From Pirellulaceae bacterium (lineage in GTDB: Bacteria > Planctomycetota > Planctomycetia > Pirellulales > Pirellulaceae), in the NCBI GenBank assembly GCA_026004795.1, contig BPJV01000004.1, forward strand, positions 186,001 through 250,000: a stretch of DNA of 64,000 nucleotides, written 5' to 3'. Below, in pieces: positions 57,410 to 64,000 of this stretch (within the stretch, counting starts at the first letter, position 1; every line of letters begins with the position of its first letter). The notes beneath the pieces are model-generated. The model was not told the origin of the DNA and did not search any database. It saw only the letters and a program-made list of their open reading frames with translations. The position numbers were made by a program, and so were the translations under genes.

Positions 57410-57865
57410 TCACGAGGGACGGCCAAGTTGGAAAAGTTCGAACATCGGATCGGCAATCTGAGCTGCCGAGTTCTTGCTCAGCTCCGCAGCCAGTGTTTGA
57501 TCTAGTTGCGAACGAAAAATACGCTCCGTCTGACCACCATCCAAATACTTCGCTCCATCCTCGGTGCTGCGCAGCGACTTGATCAGTTGGCCGAAAAAAG
57601 TCTGACCCACGAAGTCCTGAAATGCTTCGCGCAGGGGGTCGCTGTCTTCCGGCCCCTTGTCGCATCCTGCGGCGGCAATCGCCTGGCCCTGATGGTTCGT
57701 GGCAATCCGCTCAGCAGCCTCGCGTGTGTCGCCACTAGCCATGACCTCCGTCAGAGTAGCGGAGAAGGGAAGCCGACCTGCAGAGCCTGTCTCTCGGCTC
57801 AGTGCTTCAGGCAGATGAAAGCCATCTCGTAATTGCGATGCGATCATGGAAGGATCGACGTTCAT
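57410..57865 (-). CDS. flgJ: FlgJ-type rod-binding protein, N-terminal domain only
   Basis: This 151-residue protein has the rod-binding segment typical of FlgJ domain 1: LREAFQDFVGQTFFGQLIKSLRSTE and RSQLDQTLAAELSKNSAAQIADPM. The C-terminal muramidase domain of enterobacterial FlgJ is missing, as in many bacteria with single-domain rod-cap proteins, so a separate peptidoglycan hydrolase must act. The ATG at 57865 has AGGA 10 bases upstream; a GTG at 57871 is possible. It follows flgI by 25 bases and precedes an alcohol dehydrogenase. Confidence 0.85.
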   Translation of the reverse strand: MNVDPSMIASQLRDGFHLPEALSRETGSAGRLPFSATLTEVMASGDTREAAERIATNHQGQAIAAAGCDKGPEDSDPLREAFQDFVGQTFFGQLIKSLRSTEDGAKYLDGGQTERIFRSQLDQTLAAELSKNSAAQIADPMFELFQLGRPS

Positions 57866-57890
57866 TACCACATATCCTCGCGGGAGAAAG

Positions 57891-59069
57891 TCATTCGATG
57901 ATCAATTCGCCATACAGATCGCCATTGCGATGCAGACTGCGGATGATGGCAATGACATCTTCGGTAGGTACCTTCAGGGCGTTGAGCGCATCGACTAGGT
58001 TCTTCAGTTTGGGGCGTGGCGTGTTGGGAGAGTCGGTATCCACGCCGACGAATGTCCCCCCCGGTCGCGCCTCGATGGAGAAATTCTTGTGCGCGATGGC
58101 CACCGGATTGATCAGGACGTTTTCCCCGATGATGATGACGCCCTCCTTTTGATTGAGCACTACGCGTTTGGGCTTTTTCAGGTTGGTCAGCGGAAGCTGC
58201 TCGATCAAGGAGACGAACTTGACGGGGCTGGAGCGATAGTGCTTGGGGATGGTCACCACAACGTGGACCTGGTCCACGGCTTCGGCCATGATCAAGCTGT
58301 CGGAATCTCCAGAGCCGACGCCGGCCTGGTTGAGTTGGTTGATCGTGTCGGCGATGTCCACCGTGGTGGAGAAGCTAGCCAGGTCGGGATCGAGAACCAA
58401 GGTGATGCGGTCGTTGATCGCGAACTGATTTTGTACCGTCGTTTCCATTTTGCATCCGCCATAAATGACCCCCGTGGTGGGAGTATCTGGGTCAGGTAGG
58501 CTGACCGGGCCAGACGCCAGAGCGAGAATACGATCGACGTCCGCCCGCGGACCGAGCATGTAAGCGATCATCAGCGTGCCACCCTGCAGGCTTTTGGCAC
58601 CGACGGCACTGACGGTGCAATTGAGGCGATCGCCTTGCTGGGCACCGGCTGGAGGAATCTTCGCCGTGACCAAGACCAGCGCGGTATTCTTCGAGTCTTC
58701 GAAGTCCTCGATCTGAGGAACACCTTGTAAATCGGTCGTTACGCTGCCTCCCATCAGTTGGACCATGCGGGCCAAGGCGCGGAGAGTAGGTTTACTGCCA
58801 TCATCACCAGTCCCATCCAATCCGACGACAATCCCCAAGCCCTGCAACAAGTTTTCTTCTTGGCCTTTCAAGCGGCACACATCGCCAATACGCAGTTGAT
58901 CATCGGCGCAGGCGATCGGCACGACGGCTGTTGACAAAGCTGCGATACAGGCCACCGCCGCTGCCCGCCACCAGCTTTCACGGCACGGCCCACACCACGC
59001 TGTGGGCGTCAGGAAGGCACTTACGTACCTGAACGATTCCTTTATCAATCTTTTGCGCAAACGCCTCAT
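57891..59069 (-). CDS. flgI: Flagellar P-ring protein FlgI
   Basis: This 392-residue protein builds the periplasmic P ring around the rod. The FlgI core starts at RIGDVCRLKGQEENLLQGLGIVVGLDGTGDDG and ends with the FlgI-typical KVPTEDVIAIIRSLHRNGDLYGELIIE; the segment GVIIIGENVLINPVAIAHKNFSIE is also characteristic. The first 57 residues include a charged lead and a signal peptide (AAAVACIAALSTAVVPIACA), longer than usual. It lies 29 bases after flgH in the minus-strand rod/ring operon. Confidence 0.95.
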   Translation of the reverse strand: MRRLRKRLIKESFRYVSAFLTPTAWCGPCRESWWRAAAVACIAALSTAVVPIACADDQLRIGDVCRLKGQEENLLQGLGIVVGLDGTGDDGSKPTLRALARMVQLMGGSVTTDLQGVPQIEDFEDSKNTALVLVTAKIPPAGAQQGDRLNCTVSAVGAKSLQGGTLMIAYMLGPRADVDRILALASGPVSLPDPDTPTTGVIYGGCKMETTVQNQFAINDRITLVLDPDLASFSTTVDIADTINQLNQAGVGSGDSDSLIMAEAVDQVHVVVTIPKHYRSSPVKFVSLIEQLPLTNLKKPKRVVLNQKEGVIIIGENVLINPVAIAHKNFSIEARPGGTFVGVDTDSPNTPRPKLKNLVDALNALKVPTEDVIAIIRSLHRNGDLYGELIIE

Positions 59070-59098
59070 GGGTTGCTCTCGGCCGTAGCGATTAAGTT

Positions 59099-60178
59099 TC
59101 AGAAGGGTTGTAGCTTACTGAACCATTGAGAAAACCAGCCACGCCGATATCCGTCTCTGGCCTGGCCAGTCTCTCGTTTCTCGATCCGGAGATTGATGAT
59201 GTCCCGACTGAGCACCGTATTGTCGGGGCCGATGGCGCGGTCTTGGCATTCCCCAGTCAACGACAATTCCCATCGATTGTCATTGATGGTGATGGTCTTG
59301 TGGGCTTCCAGTACGATATTGCCGTTGGGACGGATATCCGCGATCTCGGCGGCGATATTGAAGACCAGGGATTCGCGCGTGGTTACTTGAGAGTTGGCGC
59401 GATACGTCTGGTTGGTTTGACCGCTGACCGTCTGGTCGCCATCGCTTTGTGGAGCCGGGATGATGCGATTGAGCCCATCCAAGGCGATCCAGTCCTCGAG
59501 CACGGCATCGTAAATAGCGTTTTTTCTGGTGGAGGCGACACCATCGGCGGACATCCGCGCCGATTCGTCCACACGAATCTGCACGACATCATGAATGCGT
59601 AGGACGCGTTTGCGAGGGGGCGGCTGGTAGTAAAAGGACGGATGACGCATGGGAGCCGACCAGGCGGGGTAACCGGTGGGCGCCGCTAGGGCTCCGTTGG
59701 AAGCAAAGGATTGTGATGCCGGAACGCTCGTGTCGGTCGCCGCCTGATGGGAGCCCTCCGCCGACATCCCGGTCGGGGGGGCAAGCTGCGGGGGCGGTGC
59801 CGCACTGGTCGTCGCTGGCGGGGAGCCGGCTTGGCCGCCATACGGATTATGGAACAGGCTGCTCTCCTGTCCCCAGACGCTCCCTGTTCCCATCCACAGG
59901 CAGAGTCCCAGCATGAGATATGGGCCGGTAGTGAGATAGCGGCCACTGGTGCGATGTTCAGCACCTGGAGGAACGCGTTGGTGCCGCGGCGCACCGGAGC
60001 ATGCTACGCTCCTGCCATGGCAAGTATTCGGCATGGCTTGGTGTGCCCGTTGTCTCTGGCCCAATGCGCTTGTCCGATGGGCCCGTGGTGAGACCACGGC
60101 ATGCCTGGTTGGCGTGACGGGGCGACGAGCCATCGAGGCGTGACGGTGTTCTCGGTTGGGTATCGATTCAGGTGTCAT
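59099..60178 (-). CDS. flgH: Flagellar L-ring protein FlgH
   Basis: This outer-ring protein (up to 359 residues) is identified by its C-terminal FlgH core: [46 protein letters not shown] and [18 protein letters not shown] at the end. The N-terminus is unusual: about 75 Arg/His-rich residues, a hydrophobic segment ([17 protein letters not shown]), then a Pro/Ala/Ser-rich insert of about 80 residues. No lipobox with Gly/Ala/Ser before the Cys is present, although FlgH is normally a lipoprotein. The start at 60178 has no ribosome binding site and the real one may be inside. It lies 13 bases after flgA. Confidence 0.88.
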   Translation of the reverse strand: MTPESIPNREHRHASMARRPVTPTRHAVVSPRAHRTSALGQRQRAHQAMPNTCHGRSVACSGAPRHQRVPPGAEHRTSGRYLTTGPYLMLGLCLWMGTGSVWGQESSLFHNPYGGQAGSPPATTSAAPPPQLAPPTGMSAEGSHQAATDTSVPASQSFASNGALAAPTGYPAWSAPMRHPSFYYQPPPRKRVLRIHDVVQIRVDESARMSADGVASTRKNAIYDAVLEDWIALDGLNRIIPAPQSDGDQTVSGQTNQTYRANSQVTTRESLVFNIAAEIADIRPNGNIVLEAHKTITINDNRWELSLTGECQDRAIGPDNTVLSRDIINLRIEKRETGQARDGYRRGWFSQWFSKLQPF

Positions 60179-60191
60179 CGGCGTGCATCAT

Positions 60192-61247
60192 TTAGCGAGG
60201 ACGTTGAGGTTGGGCCACAATGCGGACGGTCAGCGGATCGATCACCAAGGCGAAAACACGCTGACGAGTCGCCAGAATCTCGACTTCGATCAGCTCTCCT
60301 GCTGCACCATTGCCCAGGGCTCTGCCTTGCGTGCTTACCACAATCGCCCCGGCGACCGACTCGACCTGGACAAGGCTCCCTCGATCGATGAGGATCGGGT
60401 CGCCCACGTAATCGGTGAGAATGGGGAGTCCCGTGCTGACGCTGCGGCGCAGTTGCTTGCCCACCAGGGCATCGATGTCGGAGAAGTAGTCGGCTGCGCG
60501 GTCGGATTCATCAACCAAGGGTACGTAGACCAGATCGTCGGGGCTGATCGTCTCTCCTCGCCGCATCGCGCGATTGGCAGCGACAACCAACGGTGGCATG
60601 CTCACTTCGGCGGTAATGGTGACCGTCTGATGCTCCGTTCCCCGGCGAATCTTTAAGGTGAACTGTTGTTCTCCGGTCCATGGAGGCTGGCCGCCGCCAA
60701 TCGCGACGATGTGGCGTTTGGTTTGGCAGGCATCGACCAGCTGCTCGGGTAGCTGCACCTTGACGCGCCACGAAGTGTCGCTTCCCGACTGCAGTTTCAC
60801 GTACTCTTGGATCGCCAAGCCGACGACCTGTTCGGCTTGAGAGATCGCCCGGCTGTTGAGAAAGGCAGGAACCATGGGAGGAGAGGTGACCGGATCGGTG
60901 AACCGTACCTCCACCTGATCGGCACCGGACCAGCGAATCGTGGAAGGATGGATCCCACGTAACTCCAGGTGTTGCAATATATCGGAGGCAAACCATCGCT
61001 GTACTTGGCCTGGACGGGGCGCGGGGCCTAGCGGTGCCTGTAACAATTCTGCGGAGCGATCCAGTTGGCCGCTAACGATTTCAATCACGTCGCCCAGGCG
61101 AACCACATGGTGCTGCACTTGAGGTGAGGTGAGGAAGCGTATAACGACGGTATCCGTTGCGCCCACCTCGTAGCCCATCGCTGCCCAGAGGCAAGCGACG
61201 GCAACGCCCCGCGTTAGAGCTCGGAGTGTTCGCTGTTGGTGGTGCAT
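60192..61247 (-). CDS. flgA: Flagellar P-ring assembly chaperone FlgA
   Basis: This 351-residue protein helps place the P ring. It has a signal peptide (GVAVACLWAAMGYEVGA), an N-terminal domain of about 170 residues and a C-terminal SAF/beta-clip domain. In the latter, VAANRAMRRGETISPDDLVYVPL, VGKQLRRSVSTGLPILTDYV and RGSLVQVESVAGAIVVSTQGRAL are typical of FlgA/SAF proteins. It is longer than the E. coli protein (about 219 residues), as in other two-domain FlgA forms. It lies 93 bases after flgG and 13 bases before flgH. Confidence 0.92.
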   Translation of the reverse strand: MHHQQRTLRALTRGVAVACLWAAMGYEVGATDTVVIRFLTSPQVQHHVVRLGDVIEIVSGQLDRSAELLQAPLGPAPRPGQVQRWFASDILQHLELRGIHPSTIRWSGADQVEVRFTDPVTSPPMVPAFLNSRAISQAEQVVGLAIQEYVKLQSGSDTSWRVKVQLPEQLVDACQTKRHIVAIGGGQPPWTGEQQFTLKIRRGTEHQTVTITAEVSMPPLVVAANRAMRRGETISPDDLVYVPLVDESDRAADYFSDIDALVGKQLRRSVSTGLPILTDYVGDPILIDRGSLVQVESVAGAIVVSTQGRALGNGAAGELIEVEILATRQRVFALVIDPLTVRIVAQPQRPR

Positions 61248-61340
61248 GCAAACATCTACTGCAAAAGATTACTGGATTCTACCAGCTCAGTCACCGAATC
61301 GTCGCCGCAGGAGCATTCCTCCTGGCCATCTACCGACCAA

Positions 61341-62147
61341 CTAGAATCGCCGCAGGTTAGCAATTAGTTGCATGAGCTGATCTCCAGCCTGCACGGCCTG
61401 GCTGTTCAGCTCGAAGCCGCGTTGCGTGGTGATCAGGTCGATCAGCTCCTGCACCGGCTCGACGTTGGAGGCCTCCAACGCGCGTTGCCGCAACACTCCA
61501 AAGCCGAGGGAACCGGGATCCCCTTGCACCGGGGTGTTGCTGGCATCGGTCTGCTGGTACAGATTCTCTCCGACCTTCAACAGACCGTCCGGGTTGACGA
61601 ACTTGGCCATTTGGATCTGCCCTACCTGCTGCAGCTCCGTCTGGCCTGCCTGACGTACCAAGACTTGGCCGCTGGGCGATATCTCGATGTCGGTCGCATC
61701 CTGAGGAATCTGTATGGGAGGTTCCAGCAGTCGTCCCGTGCTGGCAGAGCCGATCACCAGATTGCCATCGGCATTGATGTCCAGGTTGCCAGATCGGGTA
61801 TACATCACCGTTTGCGTCAGAGGATCGAGAACTTGAAGAAATCCCTCGCCTTCGATGGCGATGTCCAGTTCCCGACCTGTATCTTGAATTGCTCCTTGAC
61901 GATAGTCTTTCTGGACCGATTGCACGCGCGTTCCCATGCCAATCTGCGTGCCGGCGGGAGTGGGCAACTGATTGTTGTCGAGCGTCCCCGGCAGCACATC
62001 GTTGCGATACAGCAGATCTTCGAAGTTGGCACGATCCTTCTTGAAAGCCGTCGTGTTGATGTTGGCTAAATTGTTGGCGATGACATCCAATTTCGTCTGC
62101 ATGGCGTCCATGCCAGTAGCAGCCGTGTAGAGTGTTTGCACGCTCAT
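61341..62147 (-). CDS. flgG: Flagellar distal rod protein FlgG
   Basis: This 268-residue axial protein forms the distal rod. It opens with the rod/hook N-terminal motif TLYTAATGMDAMQTKLDVI, then ANNLANINTTAFKKDRANFEDLLY, and has ELDIAIEGEGFLQVLD in the D1 region. It ends with SNVEPVQELIDLITTQRGF and QLIANLRRF, the classic FlgG tail. The length is close to E. coli FlgG (260). The ATG at 62147 follows a GAGAAGGA-like site. It lies 196 bases after flgF, a gap that may hold a separate promoter. Confidence 0.95.
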   Translation of the reverse strand: MSVQTLYTAATGMDAMQTKLDVIANNLANINTTAFKKDRANFEDLLYRNDVLPGTLDNNQLPTPAGTQIGMGTRVQSVQKDYRQGAIQDTGRELDIAIEGEGFLQVLDPLTQTVMYTRSGNLDINADGNLVIGSASTGRLLEPPIQIPQDATDIEISPSGQVLVRQAGQTELQQVGQIQMAKFVNPDGLLKVGENLYQQTDASNTPVQGDPGSLGFGVLRQRALEASNVEPVQELIDLITTQRGFELNSQAVQAGDQLMQLIANLRRF

Positions 62148-62343
62148 GGCTAGGTTTTTCCTTCTCCAGAACTGGTGACGAACATCGCCCGTGAATTGTC
62201 GTTGTAATTCGGTTTACTACGCTCGCGATTCTCTTGCTTGCCTGACCGTCCGTGCGGCAACAGGATCGACCACACCTGGATGCGACGGATCGTACCAGGT
62301 AGTTGGCAGTCAGGACTAGACAGATGTACACGGCCCCAGTTCG

Positions 62344-63096
62344 CTATTGACGAAGGACGCGGCCGAGCAACTGTCCGATCGCTTCATCCTGCGTTTGGAT
62401 CATACGGATGTTGGCTTCGTATACGCGCGATGCTTCGATCAATTCCATCATGGCCTCGGTGGGGTTGACCGCTGAGGCTTCCAAGGCATGACTGCGCAAG
62501 CGGCGTTGATCCGCAGGAACCTCCGATACACTAGTCAGGGATTCGAATAGGTTATCCCCCACCCGCGTCAAATCCCCCAACGCACGTGGGCGGACGACCG
62601 CCAGCACTTGTCTCACCCCTGCCTGTTCGATCGCTCCGTCATCGCTCACCTTGTACGGCTGGTTAGGATCGATCCGGATTGGGACGCCACCGGCACCGAG
62701 AACGGGGTCGCCATGCGGAGTCACTAGAGATCCTGCTGCATCTATTTGAAAATTTCCGGCCCGTGTCAGTAGTTGGCGATCGCCACGCAGGATGGCAAAG
62801 AACTGGTTGGGATCTTGAAGCGCAAAATCGGTCGGATTGCCCGTCTGGCGTATAGGCCCTAGTTTGAATTGCGTCAACGAGGGCTCGATTTGGATCCCGC
62901 CGCTGAGATCATCGACCGAGCCGGTTCCGGGCTCGGCAATGCCTTGTTCGATGGCCTCGGACGCACGACTGCGAAGCATGGCCAGGTGCGGCTTGAAAGC
63001 AGTGGTGTTCACGTTGGCCAGGTTATGGCTCAACACTTCCAGCCGATGGCTCTGTGCGTTCGCCCCAGCAGCAGACAGATACAATCCGTATGGCAT
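62344..63096 (-). CDS. flgF: Flagellar basal-body rod protein, FlgF-like
   Basis: This 250-residue protein belongs to the rod/hook family: GLYLSAAGANAQSHRLEVLSHNLANVNTTAFKPH at the start and VNPTEAMMELIEASRVYEANIRMIQTQDEAIGQLL at the end. Being shorter than FlgG and directly before it in the operon, it is called the proximal rod protein FlgF, although FlgC-like or other rod assignments cannot be excluded. The start at 63096 follows a GGAG site. It is the first flagellar gene of the operon in this window and lies 82 bases after the NUDIX gene. Confidence 0.82.
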   Translation of the reverse strand: MPYGLYLSAAGANAQSHRLEVLSHNLANVNTTAFKPHLAMLRSRASEAIEQGIAEPGTGSVDDLSGGIQIEPSLTQFKLGPIRQTGNPTDFALQDPNQFFAILRGDRQLLTRAGNFQIDAAGSLVTPHGDPVLGAGGVPIRIDPNQPYKVSDDGAIEQAGVRQVLAVVRPRALGDLTRVGDNLFESLTSVSEVPADQRRLRSHALEASAVNPTEAMMELIEASRVYEANIRMIQTQDEAIGQLLGRVLRQ

Positions 63097-63178
63097 GACA
63101 CTCCATGTTTCGAACCGCAGCGCCCCCCTGCGTCCATCGATCGATTTCCTGGTTCGTACCTGGGAAAGGGGTTAGAGG

Positions 63179-63703
63179 TCAAGTCGAAAACTGCCGGAAA
63201 TACAGCCAGGCGGCGATGGTCTTGGCGTCGACGATTCTCCCTTGCCGAATCGCCTCATCGACTTCATCGAATCGGAAGAGAAGGTTGTCGATCATTTCGC
63301 CCGGTTCCCGCGCTGGCCTGCCTGCCTGCAGATCGCGCGCCACGTATACCAGCATGCGTTCGTTGAGAATGCCCGGTGACATGAAGAATTCGCACAGCGG
63401 TTGCACCGTCTCCGTCAGATACCCGGTCTCTTCCGCCAGCTCGCGGCGCGCCGTCGCCTCCGGGGACTCGGAGCCCTCCAGCGTGCCAGCGGGCAATTCG
63501 ATCAACTGTCGGTCCAAGGCGACCCGATAGTTGCGGATCAGACATACCTGTGAATCGGAAACCACAGGGATGACCACCACTGCCCCAGGATGCTCGATCG
63601 TCTCCCGAGTACAGAGGTGTCCTTCGTCATCGCTGTAGTGCACTCGGCAGACGCGGAATCGGCGAGTGGTCAGCAACGTTTCCCTGCGGATGACCTTTCC
63701 CAC
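63179..63703 (-). CDS. NUDIX hydrolase, ADP-ribose pyrophosphatase type
   Basis: This 174-residue enzyme hydrolyses a nucleoside diphosphate linked to another group. The Nudix box spans G73 to about Y95, with G73, E79, R87-E88-L89, E91-E92 and G94 all at the required spacing. The N-terminal beta strands (TLLTTRRFRVCRVHY) and the P-x-G-A-V-V-V-I-P entry fit the ADP-ribose pyrophosphatase (NudF-like) subgroup. It begins 18 bases downstream of the acetyltransferase gene on the same strand, and the flagellar operon follows 82 bases later. Confidence 0.92.
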   Translation of the reverse strand: MGKVIRRETLLTTRRFRVCRVHYSDDEGHLCTRETIEHPGAVVVIPVVSDSQVCLIRNYRVALDRQLIELPAGTLEGSESPEATARRELAEETGYLTETVQPLCEFFMSPGILNERMLVYVARDLQAGRPAREPGEMIDNLLFRFDEVDEAIRQGRIVDAKTIAAWLYFRQFST

Positions 63704-63721
63704 GACCGCGGCTCCCTCCGG

Positions 63722-64000
63722 TCAACCGGCCAGGCGCTGCTGGAAATCGCCGTCCTCAGCCATCTCTTGCGGTCGTGGTGTGTAGCGATATTGCATTACG
63801 TAAGCATCTTCCGTCGTGTCTTCGTAGTAATCGCGGAGGACGGCGGTGGCCCGGAAGTTCATCGAGCGAAAAAAGAGCTGGGCCGGCAGATTCGTCTCAC
63901 GCACCTCCAGCAAGATACGATTGCGACGATCCAGCGACAGCTTGCTGATCAACTTCTCTACCATCGCGCTGCCTACGCCCTGGCGACGGAATTTGGGAGA
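63722..64000 (-). CDS. GNAT acetyltransferase, RimI-like, 5' end cut by window edge
   Basis: The last 93 residues of a GNAT acetyltransferase are present. The acetyl-CoA binding motif A, R-R-Q-G-V-G-S-A (PKFRRQGVGSAMVEKL), lies next to the window end and the frame is still open there. It is followed by LEVRETNLPAQLFFRSMNFRAT, the RimI pattern EVRxSNxxAxxLYxxxGF, and an acidic stretch DYYEDTTEDAYVMQY. The name rimI (N-acetylation of ribosomal protein bS18) is likely but not proven from the fragment. Confidence 0.85.
   Translation of the reverse strand, partial: SPKFRRQGVGSAMVEKLISKLSLDRRNRILLEVRETNLPAQLFFRSMNFRATAVLRDYYEDTTEDAYVMQYRYTPRPQEMAEDGDFQQRLAG

Noticed and set aside
61357-62331. 324-residue minus-strand frame overlapping flgG
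   Set aside because: Same strand but different frame from flgG; Arg/Ser-rich without motif, while flgG is certain.

Overview
The window looks like a chromosome segment of a flagellated planctomycete, most likely of the Pirellulales/Pirellulaceae type. This is inferred from gene content, because no rRNA is present. Pointers are a TIGR03790-family protein, a GldF-GldG fusion followed by a DUF4340 protein, a Cys-type sulfatase, several Gfo/Idh/MocA oxidoreductases, a thioredoxin with YHS-like repeats, methanofuran (H4MPT-linked C1) genes, and several secreted proteins of planctomycete type without a known domain. Base composition is moderately GC-rich by eye. Spacing is loose, with many 100-700 base gaps. 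No CRISPR array, prophage, integron or intact insertion sequence was seen.

Layout. 1-6 kb: two tandem amidohydrolases (the first cut by the window edge, the second without metal ligands), an oxidoreductase, a methyltransferase and an SMP-30-type lactonase. 6.4-13.3 kb: ferritin, then a gliding-type ABC module (ATPase, GldF-GldG fusion, DUF4340 protein) behind a consensus sigma-54 promoter. 13.7-19.4 kb: a small secreted protein, a TIGR03790 protein, tRNA-Gly(GCC) and trigger factor. 19.6-27.1 kb: a fused MfnF-MfnE-like protein overlapping a c-haem-type sensor kinase, an IS3-type transposase remnant, purU, a YkgJ-family protein and hisS. 27.2-38.7 kb: a large RND/MMPL exporter, rho with a long leader, thioredoxin/YHS protein, sulfatase, oxidoreductase and RidA.

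39.0-47.3 kb is a stress and protein-quality block: 2-Cys peroxiredoxin, DegP/HtrA, GroES, GroEL, Hsp20 and Lon. No CIRCE element was found; instead a perfect sigma-54 -24/-12 match lies in front of groESL. 47.4-56.0 kb holds a DUF2071 protein, ribBA with an unusual leader, small planctomycete-type proteins, a low-molecular-weight tyrosine phosphatase, a gamma-glutamylcyclotransferase-like protein, a secreted peroxiredoxin, an SGNH hydrolase and a DciA-like protein. 56.2-63.1 kb is a minus-strand flagellar rod/ring operon (flgF, flgG, flgA, flgH, flgI, flgJ-type) ending in an iron-type alcohol dehydrogenase. A NUDIX hydrolase and a truncated rimI-like acetyltransferase lie upstream of it and close the window.

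The most distinctive observations are the MfnF-MfnE fusion translationally coupled to a haem-motif kinase, sigma-54-type promoters on the GldA module and on groESL, the roughly 600-nt leader of rho, and overlapping alternative stems in the ribBA leader.
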